DNA of 64,000 nucleotides, taken from positions 6,296,048-6,360,047 of the forward strand of contig NZ_CP012150.1 of assembly GCF_001187505.1 (NCBI RefSeq), written 5' to 3'. Shown one piece after another: positions 33,073 through 42,139 of the stretch; within the stretch, counting starts at the first letter, position 1, and each line of letters starts with the position of its first letter. A program made the translations under genes and the position numbers. This stretch comes from Mycolicibacterium goodii (GTDB lineage: Bacteria; Actinomycetota; Actinomycetes; Mycobacteriales; Mycobacteriaceae). The notes below the pieces were generated by a model. The model did no database searches. It was not told the origin of the DNA and saw only the letters and a list, made by a program, of their open reading frames with translations.

Positions 33073-33160
33073 ACGGGCAGCGTAATTGGTGCGATCGGGG
33101 CCCAGCGAGCGCCGATAAACTCGTTTCGATTGTCGGCTGCCGTTCGAGGGGGGTATCGCT
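33073..33160 (+). promoter_or_regulatory. Divergent promoter region between tmk and the Esx toxin operon
   Basis: Eighty-eight bases lie between the tmk and WXG100 starts. A GATAAACT stretch near 33112 could be a -10 region reading into the toxin operon, and GAGGGGGG serves as its ribosome site. The assignment is tentative. Confidence 0.35.
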
Positions 33161-33982
33161 GTGGGGCAGTCGCTGGAAGTTGTCACATCCGATCTCCGCT
33201 CGGCCTCGGCCAAGCTCGCTGACGCCAGCCAACGCCTGCAGGACGGGTTGTCCGCCGTCGACCTCTCGGTCGGCCAGTTGCTCGGGTCCGGATGGAAGGG
33301 CGGCGCCGCGTCCGCGTACTCCGGTCAGTGGGACAAGTGGCACAACGGCGCGGGACAGGTGATCCGCGGCCTCCAGTCGATGTCGGAGTCCTTGAAGGTT
33401 TCGGCCGACAACTACAGCGCCACCGATCAACAAGCAGCAGGTGCGGTCGGCTCGTCGTTCCAACCGGGCGGCGGATCACCCGCGGGACCAACCGGTGCGT
33501 CGCCGGCGTCTGCTGTCTCGTCCGCGTCGGGTCAACCCGCCTCGGCGGCCCAGACGGGTGGCAGTACCGACGATCTCGCGGCAATGATGGGTCTCGGTGA
33601 GCCCGCGGCCCAGATCGGCGGCCAGTTGGCGGACGGCGCCGCCCAGGCGGCAGGCCAGTTGGCCGGCGGACTCACACAGGCCGCAGCCGCGGTCGCGCAA
33701 GGCGTGACGGGAATCGTCCAGGCCGCGCAATCTCAGCCGGGCACGGGAGCCTTGCCAGGAGAATCCGGTGCTGCGACCGGTGTCGAGCAGTCAGATGGGC
33801 AGGACGAACAGAAGCGGGACGACGAGAGTGGCGCCTCGGCCGATCCGGAGGGCGACGAGGGTGGCGCCTCGGCCGATCCATCGGGCATGTCGGCTCCTGT
33901 GGAGTCGGCTCCTGTGGAGTCGGCTCCTCCGCCGACGACCGGGAATCCGATGCGCTTCGGGAGGCGCAACGATGCCCAGTAG
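33161..33982 (+). CDS. WXG100-like Esx protein with long C-terminal extension (EsxE/F-like)
   Basis: 273 residues. The N-terminal 95 residues are a helical hairpin with a W-x-G turn (SGWKGGAA) and the type VII export tag YSATD just after it. A low-complexity extension follows (about residues 100-273), Ala/Gly/Gln-rich and then acidic, with short repeats (GASADP twice, VESAP twice). Esx proteins pair as helical bundles for ESX secretion. It heads an operon with a second WXG100 gene and a TNT toxin, the arrangement of EsxE-EsxF-CpnT in M. tuberculosis. The GTG start has GAGGGGGG upstream. Confidence 0.82.
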   Translation: MGQSLEVVTSDLRSASAKLADASQRLQDGLSAVDLSVGQLLGSGWKGGAASAYSGQWDKWHNGAGQVIRGLQSMSESLKVSADNYSATDQQAAGAVGSSFQPGGGSPAGPTGASPASAVSSASGQPASAAQTGGSTDDLAAMMGLGEPAAQIGGQLADGAAQAAGQLAGGLTQAAAAVAQGVTGIVQAAQSQPGTGALPGESGAATGVEQSDGQDEQKRDDESGASADPEGDEGGASADPSGMSAPVESAPVESAPPPTTGNPMRFGRRNDAQ

Positions 33983-34280
33983 CGGTGGCGGGGCCCCTCT
34001 GGTGGTCGATTTCGGGCGGATGCAAGATGCGATCGCGCACATGGCGAGTTTCGAACGCGAGGTCACCAGTTGCCTGGAGGACATCGACCGGACCATGGCC
34101 TCGTTGCGGCAGTCGTGGCACGGCGAGGCGTCCGACGCCCAGGCCCAGGCACAAGCCCAGTGGCGAGAAGGCGCCGAACAGATGCGGGAAGCTCTGTCGC
34201 AGTTGCAGAAGATCGCCCAGACTGCGCGTTCGAATTACGCTGACGCCGTCGCCAAGAACTCCCAGATGTGGGATGCCTAG
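33972..34280 (+). CDS. WXG100-family Esx protein
   Basis: 102 residues, the classical WXG100 size, with SWHGEAS at the helical turn (W-x-G) and two long helices. No YxxxD/E tag is visible at its C-terminus, so it would be exported with its partner. It begins 11 bases before the stop of the preceding gene, with GGAGG upstream, and its stop touches the toxin start. It is probably the partner of the longer Esx protein. Confidence 0.85.
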   Translation: MPSSGGGAPLVVDFGRMQDAIAHMASFEREVTSCLEDIDRTMASLRQSWHGEASDAQAQAQAQWREGAEQMREALSQLQKIAQTARSNYADAVAKNSQMWDA

Positions 34281-37200
34281 TGCCGTCGGACAGCGGTGGC
34301 GTCAGCGGCATACGGATTGAGGTCGACCCCCAGGTACTGATCCGCGCCGGGCAGAGCATGTCCTCACTCGGCAAGCAGTTGGACATGCTCATGGGAGCGC
34401 TCGGACCCATGTTGTCGAGCGGTATCGCCTCCGGCATCGATCTTGCCGGGCTCGCGATGGCGTTGGAATACGGGGATCTCGCGCAGCAGTTCTCCGACAC
34501 TTTGGCCGGCGGCGCAAACACTTTCAAAGCTGTCGGCATCAAACTTCAGGCGAGCGGGCACAACTACGCCAACGCCGACGCGGTTTCCACCATCGGTGGG
34601 GGCAGCCCGACGGGCAGCGTGGACGGCGGATTCGAGGAAACCACGCCGGTTGACGCCAGGGACAGCCCGAGCCTCAGTGTCGTTCCGCCGCCGCCGTCGT
34701 GGTTCCTCGTGGCGAGTTTTCTCGGACCTACCGCCTGGCCGTCGGGGAACCCTTCGATGTTGCGTCTCACCGCGGCTCAGTGGAAGAACTTGGCTTCTGG
34801 ATTCTCCGCCGTCTCCGACCAGGTCAGGGGGTCCAGGACAGCCGTATCGACGCAAAAGATCCCCGAAGCTTCGCAGGTCGCCGAGGCACACGCTGACCTG
34901 GCCGACGGTGTCGCAGACCTGGCCGACCAGGCCACGCAGATCGCCTCGACGTTGAACACGTTCGCCGACAACGTGCAGGACACGCAGGACGCGATACGGC
35001 GACTGCTCGATCGCGTATCGACGATCGATGGGATCGTCGACACCGTAAAGGGCATTTTCACCGGTGACGCGCTCGACATCATCAAAGAGGTCGTCGAGGA
35101 CATCCGAACCCTCCTGGAGAACTTTCAGCGTCAGGTGAAGGCCGTCGGCACACTGCTGGAAGCGCTCAAGGGCGCGCTCAACGACACTGTCACGAAGTTC
35201 CAGAAATGGGCCGACAAGAACCTACGGGAAATTCTCGGCGACCAAGTCGGGGGCGCGATCTCCGACATCATCAAGTTCCAGACCGATCTGACCACCGGTG
35301 TACTCAGCGGCGTGATCAACACCGTGGCCGGAACGGTGGCATTCGCCGACCTGGACACCTGGAAGGGGTTGGGCGAGACGGCCCTGGCCGTCATCAAAGA
35401 TCCGTCGTTGATCGACGATATCGGCATCGCAGCCGGCAAAGAGTTCTTGGCCTGGGACCAGTTGACCGGGGAGAACCCGGGACGCGGGATCGGCGAAGCG
35501 GGCTTCAACGTCGCGAGCCTGTTCTTCCCCGGCGGGCCGTTGGCCAAGGGCGGCACCGTGGCCAAAGGCGTCAACAAGGTCCGCAGGGCATTCGACGGAG
35601 CGGACTCTCCGTCCGTCGGTCTACCGGGGCGTCATGGTTTGGACGGCGACCTGTCGGTCACAGGGTCTCGCGTTTCCGAAGTGCCAGAGATCCGACAGGG
35701 CGGCATCCCGGATTCCGTCGTAAACCCGGTGCCGCCCAATCGAATTGATGCGCCATCCAGTCCGAACGGCCTCGAAGCCCCGGTCCGACCTCCTGATCCG
35801 CCCGGACCGACGACAAGCAACCCCGGCGGTGGCGCCCGCCCGCCCGGTGGCGGCGACGGTCCCCCACCCGATTCCCCACATCGCCCCGTCGGCCCCGCCG
35901 ATCCCGGACCGACGCGTGCCGACTCACCACCACCACATGCGCCGAACACACCAGAGTCGCACCAATCGGCGTCCCCTTCCATCGGCGAGCCTGGGATTCG
36001 CGGCAATTCAGAGCCCGGCTATACGCCGCCCCCCGTCGACCCTTCGCCGCAGCACGCGCCCGAACCCGCCACGCCCGCAGCACAAAACGATGCTCCCCAC
36101 ACTCCGGCAGAGTCGAACCCGAAACCGATTCACGAATCCGCGGCGTCGGATGCGCCTGCATCCACGCACTCACCGGCACAACACATCGATGACACGTCGT
36201 CTACGGACAACTCTGCAATGCGGGCAGACGATAACTCCACATCGACCGACCACCACCGGCCGGGAATGAACGAGTCGCGCAGTTTGGCCGACCACCAAGC
36301 ACATGGTTCTGCCGACCAGCAGCCAGCTCACACTCCGGCAGCCGACCATCCTGCCGAACACGACCGAAACTCTGTGGCAAACAGCGAGTCTCGGCAACCA
36401 GCTTATGTGGCGGCGGCTCACGACTCGCAACCTGCGATGGCGCCCATGATGTCACCGGGCATGGGCGGCGGACCTCCGCCGATGACTTCTCACACACCGG
36501 GGCCGGTACACGGTGGCGGCGAAAGTCATTCTCCCGCTGCCAAATCACCTGCGCCCGATACGTCCACGCGCGGTCCAGAGGCACGGCCTTCGCACATCGG
36601 ATCGCCGGAAACCCCCAGGGCACAACAACCCACCGCGACCGGACCGGCGCCTGGGACCACGCCGTCTGCGCCGGCGCATCCGAGCGACCACATGACCGCG
36701 CATTCACTGGGACAGGCTGCTCACAACAAGGCCGAACCGGAGGCCCCGCGCCGCGATACCGGCAAGCATGACCCACTAGCACCACCCGGAACACATCAGC
36801 CGGGACATGAGTCGTCGCAGGCAGGACGGGGCCACCAACCGGAGGATCGAAGGAGCCCATCTGATGTCAAAAACCCGATACCACACGAATGGGGGCAGAG
36901 ACCAGAACGAGGCAGCACGGACGGACACAACCACGAGACGTCAACGCAGTCGAACAAGCCAGCACGCGAGGCGGATCACAATGCCACCCACAGCGATGCG
37001 AGCCGCAACTCTGGCGCATCGCAAAGCATTGGAGTCAGTGCGAACCACCAAGTTCCGGATGCCACGGGCGCGCGTCATCCACAACACGACACTGGCGAAC
37101 CTCCGGTTGATGAATCGCCGAACAGTCATGGACATTCGTCCGAGCGGAGCCCACAGAATCCGTTGCATTCGAGTGATCAGTCCGGTCCGGGTTGGGAACG

Positions 37201-37786
37201 CTTGCCAGACGAACCCATGGACCCGCAGTACGGCGAACCATTACCTGATCATTGGCCTTTCGATACGGACCCCGTAGACCCCGACCGGATCAATCCTGAT
37301 GTCGCCAAGCTGATCACTGACCCCGACGCTCCATACGGCCGAGCGCCCGACGGTCACGCGTACACGAGACATCAATACGAGGAGCGTTTCAACAAACTCT
37401 CAGAGACTGGCAGCCATTGGCAGAATTTTCCATTGAACGACGGCGCCGTACCCGGCACGAAGGTCGCCTTCACAAGTTTTGATGAATACTGCAGAATTTT
37501 CGGCGACCAATTGGACCGCATCGGCAGTCCGGACGGAAAGTACCTGGGTGTAATGGAAAAAGGCGAGCATGCCCCGTGGGAGTCTCGCGCTATGCATGTA
37601 GAATCACTGAGCAAACCACTGCACACCTATAGGCTTTCATTCCTTCCTGAAGGCTGGAAGATCGAAGTTTCGCAGATCGCTCCGGGAGCCGGACAACCGG
37701 GTGGAGGAATCCAGTTGAGAGTACTCAACGAAAAAGGAAAGGCAATGCTCGTGGGAGACCTGGAGGAACTCGGAGTGCTGGAATGA
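34280..37786 (+). CDS. CpnT-like secreted toxin with C-terminal TNT NAD-glycohydrolase domain
   Basis: 1168 residues. An N-terminal helical WXG/T7SS-type region (to about 430) holds the export tag YANAD after the first hairpin and long amphipathic helices. A Pro/His/Ser/Asp-rich linker covers about 470-1010. The last ~150 residues form a TNT (tuberculosis necrotizing toxin) domain: DRIGSPDGKYLGV, ESRAM with the conserved Arg, and GAGQPGGGIQL with the conserved Gln. TNT hydrolyses NAD+. The GTG start overlaps the previous stop (TAGTG) and the end overlaps its immunity gene by 4 bases. Linker DNA is less G+C-rich than the core genes. Confidence 0.85.
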   Translation: MPSDSGGVSGIRIEVDPQVLIRAGQSMSSLGKQLDMLMGALGPMLSSGIASGIDLAGLAMALEYGDLAQQFSDTLAGGANTFKAVGIKLQASGHNYANADAVSTIGGGSPTGSVDGGFEETTPVDARDSPSLSVVPPPPSWFLVASFLGPTAWPSGNPSMLRLTAAQWKNLASGFSAVSDQVRGSRTAVSTQKIPEASQVAEAHADLADGVADLADQATQIASTLNTFADNVQDTQDAIRRLLDRVSTIDGIVDTVKGIFTGDALDIIKEVVEDIRTLLENFQRQVKAVGTLLEALKGALNDTVTKFQKWADKNLREILGDQVGGAISDIIKFQTDLTTGVLSGVINTVAGTVAFADLDTWKGLGETALAVIKDPSLIDDIGIAAGKEFLAWDQLTGENPGRGIGEAGFNVASLFFPGGPLAKGGTVAKGVNKVRRAFDGADSPSVGLPGRHGLDGDLSVTGSRVSEVPEIRQGGIPDSVVNPVPPNRIDAPSSPNGLEAPVRPPDPPGPTTSNPGGGARPPGGGDGPPPDSPHRPVGPADPGPTRADSPPPHAPNTPESHQSASPSIGEPGIRGNSEPGYTPPPVDPSPQHAPEPATPAAQNDAPHTPAESNPKPIHESAASDAPASTHSPAQHIDDTSSTDNSAMRADDNSTSTDHHRPGMNESRSLADHQAHGSADQQPAHTPAADHPAEHDRNSVANSESRQPAYVAAAHDSQPAMAPMMSPGMGGGPPPMTSHTPGPVHGGGESHSPAAKSPAPDTSTRGPEARPSHIGSPETPRAQQPTATGPAPGTTPSAPAHPSDHMTAHSLGQAAHNKAEPEAPRRDTGKHDPLAPPGTHQPGHESSQAGRGHQPEDRRSPSDVKNPIPHEWGQRPERGSTDGHNHETSTQSNKPAREADHNATHSDASRNSGASQSIGVSANHQVPDATGARHPQHDTGEPPVDESPNSHGHSSERSPQNPLHSSDQSGPGWERLPDEPMDPQYGEPLPDHWPFDTDPVDPDRINPDVAKLITDPDAPYGRAPDGHAYTRHQYEERFNKLSETGSHWQNFPLNDGAVPGTKVAFTSFDEYCRIFGDQLDRIGSPDGKYLGVMEKGEHAPWESRAMHVESLSKPLHTYRLSFLPEGWKIEVSQIAPGAGQPGGGIQLRVLNEKGKAMLVGDLEELGVLE

Positions 37787-38328
37787 CCGACAACTTCACG
37801 TTATCCGACCCTCTGATTGAGTGTGCTACGCGGGCTGGATACGACGTCACCCAGGGAACTGGAACTTCCGATGGGCGGGCCATTCTTTCAACAAATCTCG
37901 GCGAGCTGCGCTACTTTGTCGAAAATACCGCCGACGGATGGACGACCGTCTCAGACTCGGACCGACTCGGACCAGAGAATTTTATCTTTGCGGGACGTTC
38001 GACAGACGTCACTGAACGGTATCTATTTACGAAACTAGGAGGAAGCGCCCGTGACAACCTGGGCGTTCCGAAATTGAAGTTCCCGATTTCTCGCGAGAAA
38101 GTCGCTGCTGGATACAGCATTGATAATAGCTGGTTCCGGGACGAGGAGTGTCTCGTTTTAGTGACCGCGTCGGATGCCGACATCGCAGTGAGCGGCGCCG
38201 GAACCTTGATGGGAACTCTGGAACTGGTTCGCCTTTCGTATCATATGAACCATTCCTTAGAGACCATTCTGTGTTCGTACTTCGATCCCAGCGGAAGCCC
38301 ATTATTCGAGGATTTTCTAGCCGGCTAG
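37783..38328 (+). CDS. Immunity protein for the TNT toxin (IFT-like)
   Basis: 181 residues, soluble, starting MTDNFTLSDPLIECATRAG. It overlaps the toxin stop (ATGA), so toxin and antidote are coupled. Size and layout match IFT, the immunity factor of CpnT (a D-G-W-T-V strand, then RYLFTKLG, and a C-terminal hydrophobic strand segment). The homologous blocks are also seen in the second immunity gene at 45643. A+T content is higher than in the core genes. Confidence 0.78.
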   Translation: MTDNFTLSDPLIECATRAGYDVTQGTGTSDGRAILSTNLGELRYFVENTADGWTTVSDSDRLGPENFIFAGRSTDVTERYLFTKLGGSARDNLGVPKLKFPISREKVAAGYSIDNSWFRDEECLVLVTASDADIAVSGAGTLMGTLELVRLSYHMNHSLETILCSYFDPSGSPLFEDFLAG

Positions 38329-38361
38329 TGTGACCTTAAGCTCGTTCTGGGGCTGCGCCAC

Positions 38362-39084
38362 ATGAAACGGCACTTCACGCAGGCACACCAATGTGATCGA
38401 TCTGAACCGGTTCTCGATGCACTCAACGCGCACGGGATAAGCAAAAGCGAATTCATCGATTTAATCCAGAAACCGACGAGTTCACTGTCGCCAGCAGAAC
38501 GCGATCTGCTCAGTGCTGTACGTGACAACCTCCCGGCCCCTGGCCGAGACACAGTGATGCAGAAAGTGATCCCTCCTGGCTTCTTCGATGAATCAGGTGC
38601 CTTCAAACAAAGTCGAGCCGACGATTACATCATGAGTCCGGGTCGTGGAGACGGGCACCTCACAACTCCAGACAAGTTCGACCCCGAGCAAGTAGGCGGC
38701 GCGGTGACTGTTGCATCAGACACATTTCGTCTATCGACTCCTGGAGACATCTACAAAGGGCCGCGTCTGGATTACGAGAACTCGCCGTACCTACCAGATG
38801 ACCCGGGAACACACCTGATTAGATTCCAGTTGGACTACAGCTCCACGGGATGGTACGAGGTGCCGAGAAACGAGACGATGGGTGGCGATCCGATGTACAA
38901 CCGATGGACCGATCCGTTCACTGGCAACGGTTTCACGAAGTCCGGCGACGAAATCGTTCCCGAGTACATGGCTTACAACGCGAGAATGCGAGAAGGTGCC
39001 GAGATGTGGGAAATTCTCGATGACGGCACACAGCGCCTAGTAGCTGTTCTGAAGGGTCATGAGTGGATACCGCAGGGGAACTGA
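38362..39084 (+). CDS. Orphan polymorphic-toxin C-terminal module, unknown activity
   Basis: 240 residues without a secretion domain. The N-terminal part (LSPAERDLLSAVRDNLPAP, DTVMQKVIPP) is a connector of the type seen before toxin domains. The rest contains LDYENSPYLPDDPGTHLIRF and DPFTGNGFTKSG. Such modules can replace the tip of a full-length toxin by recombination. It follows the first immunity gene by 33 bases and overlaps the next small gene (TGATG). An ADP-ribosyltransferase-like activity is possible but only a guess. No Shine-Dalgarno site is evident. Confidence 0.6.
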   Translation: MKRHFTQAHQCDRSEPVLDALNAHGISKSEFIDLIQKPTSSLSPAERDLLSAVRDNLPAPGRDTVMQKVIPPGFFDESGAFKQSRADDYIMSPGRGDGHLTTPDKFDPEQVGGAVTVASDTFRLSTPGDIYKGPRLDYENSPYLPDDPGTHLIRFQLDYSSTGWYEVPRNETMGGDPMYNRWTDPFTGNGFTKSGDEIVPEYMAYNARMREGAEMWEILDDGTQRLVAVLKGHEWIPQGN

Positions 39085-39494
39085 TGAATGAAGTGCCGGT
39101 AAGCAGAGCCTACGCAGAGTATCGAGGACAACGATTCCCGATCTTGTTCGGAGGTGACGACTGGATAGCAGTCCCCGCCGCGAACCCGAGCGATCTACCT
39201 GACGCCTTTGACTTCGGCGAATTCAGGAACAATAAGGGCGAATCGGAGCCACTTGCAAAATTACCCCTTTCCGCCGTCGACGACATCGTCGATGTTCGCG
39301 TGCGTGGAACCCTGCGGGGTCAGACAGTCTTGTTGACTGGACGCACCGAAGACGGCCGAATCAGTGCGTTCTGTCTTGGACCACCCGATATCGCGAAAAT
39401 CGGATTGCAAGGCAGCCAGTACGACGGCTGGACTGGCTACATTGCTCCCGAAGAGTTGACAGACATCCGAGTAGAAGAGTCCCGCCGTGCCTGA
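39084..39494 (+). CDS. Putative immunity protein for the orphan toxin module
   Basis: 136 residues, acidic, soluble (MNEVPVSRAYAEYRGQRF ... EELTDIRVEESRRA). It begins inside the stop of the toxin module, so the pair is coupled, and it ends inside the start of the next gene. A decayed copy of its 3' half is found at 51.1 kb. No known family is recognised; immunity is inferred from position and coupling only. GTG at 39063 is an alternative start. Confidence 0.6.
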   Translation: MNEVPVSRAYAEYRGQRFPILFGGDDWIAVPAANPSDLPDAFDFGEFRNNKGESEPLAKLPLSAVDDIVDVRVRGTLRGQTVLLTGRTEDGRISAFCLGPPDIAKIGLQGSQYDGWTGYIAPEELTDIRVEESRRA

Positions 39495-40296
39495 ATCGCT
39501 CGTGCTACAGAAGTTGTTGACGGGGGCGGTCGCGTCGGCGATCGTCGAGGATGGACTCGACCAAGTAGAAGGCTATGTCACATCAGCTGCGGAGGCCGCC
39601 CGGTTGAGCCCGGGAGAATTGTTGGCGGCGTATGGGATCGACGCAAATCCAGAGTTTGTCGATGTCGTGCGCTTCCACCCACCCCGCCTCGCGACGTTCA
39701 GCACACCGTCAAGCGATCAGCGGCCGTGGCAGACCTTTCCGAACGGCTTCCTTCTCGGCGACTCGCTCGCCCGGGTGTGGCACATGAGTCGTACCCGCTT
39801 TCCGTGGGGAGCTGAATACTGGCGCATCCGTTCTGACGGACAGCAGACACGTCTCTCTCACTACGGTGGCGCGGCCCGAGGATGGGCACGCGCCCAGCGA
39901 TGGCGGCCACCCAGCCCCCTTGTTGGCACGCTCGCGAGATGGCGGGGCACTGAGTTCCTCGCGGACATAAGCGACGCTGACATCCAACTGACCGCAATCA
40001 CCGATGCGGGACCACAAGGATTCGAGGAAGTCCGCCCGGGTGCGTGGACTGCCATTGCCCCATTTTCTGAATGCATTGTGTTCGAGCGGGTCTTCACCGC
40101 CGACCTAAAAGGCGTACCTGTACGCCTCTTACGGCACGGAGGCGGAAAAGCGCACGTTACGCTACTTTCGGACGACCCGGCGGCCGCCGAGCGAGTAGGA
40201 GCGTCACTAATCGAGCCTGCGGTTTACGAGGTAGTGGTCGAAGCCCGGCTCCTGAGAGATGTCACGGGAGTCGAGAATCAGGTGACATTGCAGTGA
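39487..40296 (+). CDS. Hypothetical protein of the toxin-immunity array
   Basis: 269 residues, no signal peptide. It opens MPESLVLQKLLTGAVASAIV, has a central aromatic/Arg-rich stretch (RTRFPWGAEYWRI) and ends in a strand-rich domain. The GTG start overlaps the preceding stop (GTGCCTGA). The order toxin module, small immunity gene, this gene suggests a linked role. The remnant at 51.1 kb includes the start of a similar gene, so the two travelled together. Function unknown. Confidence 0.55.
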   Translation: MPESLVLQKLLTGAVASAIVEDGLDQVEGYVTSAAEAARLSPGELLAAYGIDANPEFVDVVRFHPPRLATFSTPSSDQRPWQTFPNGFLLGDSLARVWHMSRTRFPWGAEYWRIRSDGQQTRLSHYGGAARGWARAQRWRPPSPLVGTLARWRGTEFLADISDADIQLTAITDAGPQGFEEVRPGAWTAIAPFSECIVFERVFTADLKGVPVRLLRHGGGKAHVTLLSDDPAAAERVGASLIEPAVYEVVVEARLLRDVTGVENQVTLQ

Positions 40297-40337
40297 GTTG
40301 GCTCGGGAGTCCCCGCGGGGAAGCCAAGGAGCACACC

Positions 40338-40865
40338 ATGCTGGAGCTGAGAACCAAGGAACAGGCACTGGCGTATCTGGCACAGATGTCGCCGACCGAG
40401 ACGTTCGAGGTCCAGCCCTTCGAGAACGGATGGGTCTGCACGAAGGTTCTGACGCCGGAGCAGATCAGCTCCGGTCAGGCGGTGGGCTTGGCGCGGTTGG
40501 TAATCGACTCGGAAACCGCGAAAATTTACCAGTACCCGAGTTGGTCGACCGCGATGGTGGCACAGGCACACATGGCGTTCAAGCAGACCGGGATCAACCG
40601 GGCGGGCAAACAGATCTATCCGCATCAGTGGAAGGTCACAGTGCGGCGGATCAAGGAGGACCAGGAAACGATCGTCTATCAACTGACGGCGACGTCGTTG
40701 ACCAGCCCACCCGAATCGACACGGGAGCACCAGTTGACGATCGAAAGGCAGGGGCACAGGTATTTCCCGACGGACCCATTGTCGAGCGCGGCGATGGTCC
40801 ACGCGAAATGGGTGAGCCGTCAGAACCAGGGAGTGTGGCCGGAAACGGACACCAGTCACCGGTAA
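40338..40865 (+). CDS. Hypothetical protein, possible immunity protein
   Basis: 175 residues starting MLELRTKEQALAYLAQM, with GWVCTKVLTPEQ and RLVIDSETAKIYQYPSW blocks. The first 70 residues resemble the YrhB-like immunity fold (helix, then GWV strand and a D-x-x-T turn), but I cannot confirm it. AAGGAG is well spaced from the ATG. A toxin fragment starts inside its 3' end, so it may protect against an otherwise lost toxin. Confidence 0.6.
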   Translation: MLELRTKEQALAYLAQMSPTETFEVQPFENGWVCTKVLTPEQISSGQAVGLARLVIDSETAKIYQYPSWSTAMVAQAHMAFKQTGINRAGKQIYPHQWKVTVRRIKEDQETIVYQLTATSLTSPPESTREHQLTIERQGHRYFPTDPLSSAAMVHAKWVSRQNQGVWPETDTSHR

Positions 40866-41022
40866 CGCCAGACGATTCAGACGGCACCCTTCGACGTGTG
40901 CCGGACACACCCGCCAGCAATAGTGCAATTGCACGGGACGCAAGCGACCGTCACCTCGAGAACGGTCAAGTTCCGGAACAACGAGTGCCCCAGGCGCCCG
41001 ATTCAGAAGCGCGTGGGACCAA

Positions 41023-41050
41023 TGGCGTGTTCCCGGTGAATGAGTCCAAC
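41023..41050. mobile_element. Terminal 28 bases of an outer IS3-family element (remnant, left)
   Basis: TGGCGTGTTCCCGGTGAATG onward is identical, in the opposite orientation, to the right end of the IS3 element at 43731-43758. It abuts the end of an IS3-type copy at 41051. With the matching remnant at 44876-44902 it marks an outer copy whose interior is gone. Confidence 0.7.
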
Positions 41051-41079
41051 TGATCTGGCCCCGCCGTTTCGAGCCGTGG

Positions 41080-41204
41080 TCATGAGAGTTGAGGGATCGA
41101 ATAGGTGGACGTCCAGAGCGTTTCGAACTCTGTGGGGCAGATATTACCGAGGTAGCTGTGTCGACGTTCGACGTTGTAGAAGTTGTCGATGTAATCGGCC
41201 ATGG
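41080..41204 (-). pseudogene. C-terminal end of element B copy 1 transposase
   Basis: Encodes ADYIDNFYNVERRHSYLGN and the following C-terminal tail, the last part of the DDE-type transposase. The remainder of the same gene lies at 43763-44807, on the far side of the nested element. Differs from copy 2 by a few bases. Confidence 0.8.
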
Positions 41205-41263
41205 TGGCGAGTCCCCGTTTCTGAGTCCACCCGGTCTTGGAGTCGGGTTGGTGTGATCCAGAT

Positions 41264-42139
41264 TCAGTTGATGCTGCAGGACATCGGGGTGTGGGTGCAC
41301 CTGCAGACCGCAGCGTACTCGGCCGGTGTGCGGTAACCCAGGGCTGAATGTCGGTGTCGGTGGTTGTGGTCCTCCTTGAAGTCGCCGATGACCACGCGGG
41401 CCTCGAGCAGTGTGTTCCAGTGGTTGCGGTTGAGGCACTCCTTGCGTAGTCGGTTGTTGAACGATTCGATGTGTCCGTTGTTCCACGGCGTGCCCGGCGG
41501 GATGTAGGACATACCGACCCTACTGTCGCAGAACTGTTGCAGTGCTTGGGAAATGAACTCTGGACCATTGTCCATCCGCAGCGCCTTCGGTGGCCCGCCT
41601 GCTGCGGCGAACACCTTCTTGAGCTCGTCGACGACCCGGTCGGCAGTGATCGAGCGCTCGACGATGTTCAACAGCGACACCCGGGTGTGTTCGTCGATCA
41701 TTGAGGCGATCTTGATGGCCTTGCCGTCGGTCGTGGAGTCGAACTGGAAGTCGATCGCCCACACCACATTCGGCGCGTCGGCCTCAATCGGTGGTATCGA
41801 GGACACCCCTGCCCGCTTACGCGGGCTGCGCACCCGCACCTGCAGTCCCTCCTCACGCCACAGGCGGTGGATCTTCTTCTTGTTGACCTCACGGCGCTCG
41901 TCGTAGCGCAACGCCGCCCAGGCACGCCGGAACCCATGGCACGGGATGTTTGGTGGCGTAGGAACGCAGCCAGGCCCGCATCTCGGCATCAGGATCGGCG
42001 GGGGTCTGCGACAATGGCAGGCGGCGGCAGGTGGAGCGGGCCAGCCCAACGGCTTTGCATGCCAGCCGTTCCGACATGCCCAACGTGGTGGTGAGCATGT
42101 CGACGGCGCGGCGCTTGGCAGCTGGGCTCAGAATTTTCC
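41264..42139 (-). pseudogene. IS3 element A orfB (DDE transposase), frameshifted
   Basis: Reached from orfA by -1 frameshifting. The N-terminal part (SPAAKRRAVDMLTTTLGMSE, then RSYATKHP) is open to about 41945. The catalytic part is in another frame: HGFRRAWAALRYDE, VWAIDFQFD (first Asp), RMDNGPEF (second Asp) and NNGHIESFN (Glu). The frames meet at a GGG run at 41943-41945, where one extra base would explain the break. As read, this copy cannot make whole transposase. Confidence 0.75.

Noticed and set aside
35750..37200. Separate genes within the linker of the large toxin
   Set aside because: Other-frame readings are low-complexity Arg/His/Pro-rich; the 1168-residue frame is continuous from the Esx-type domain to the TNT domain.
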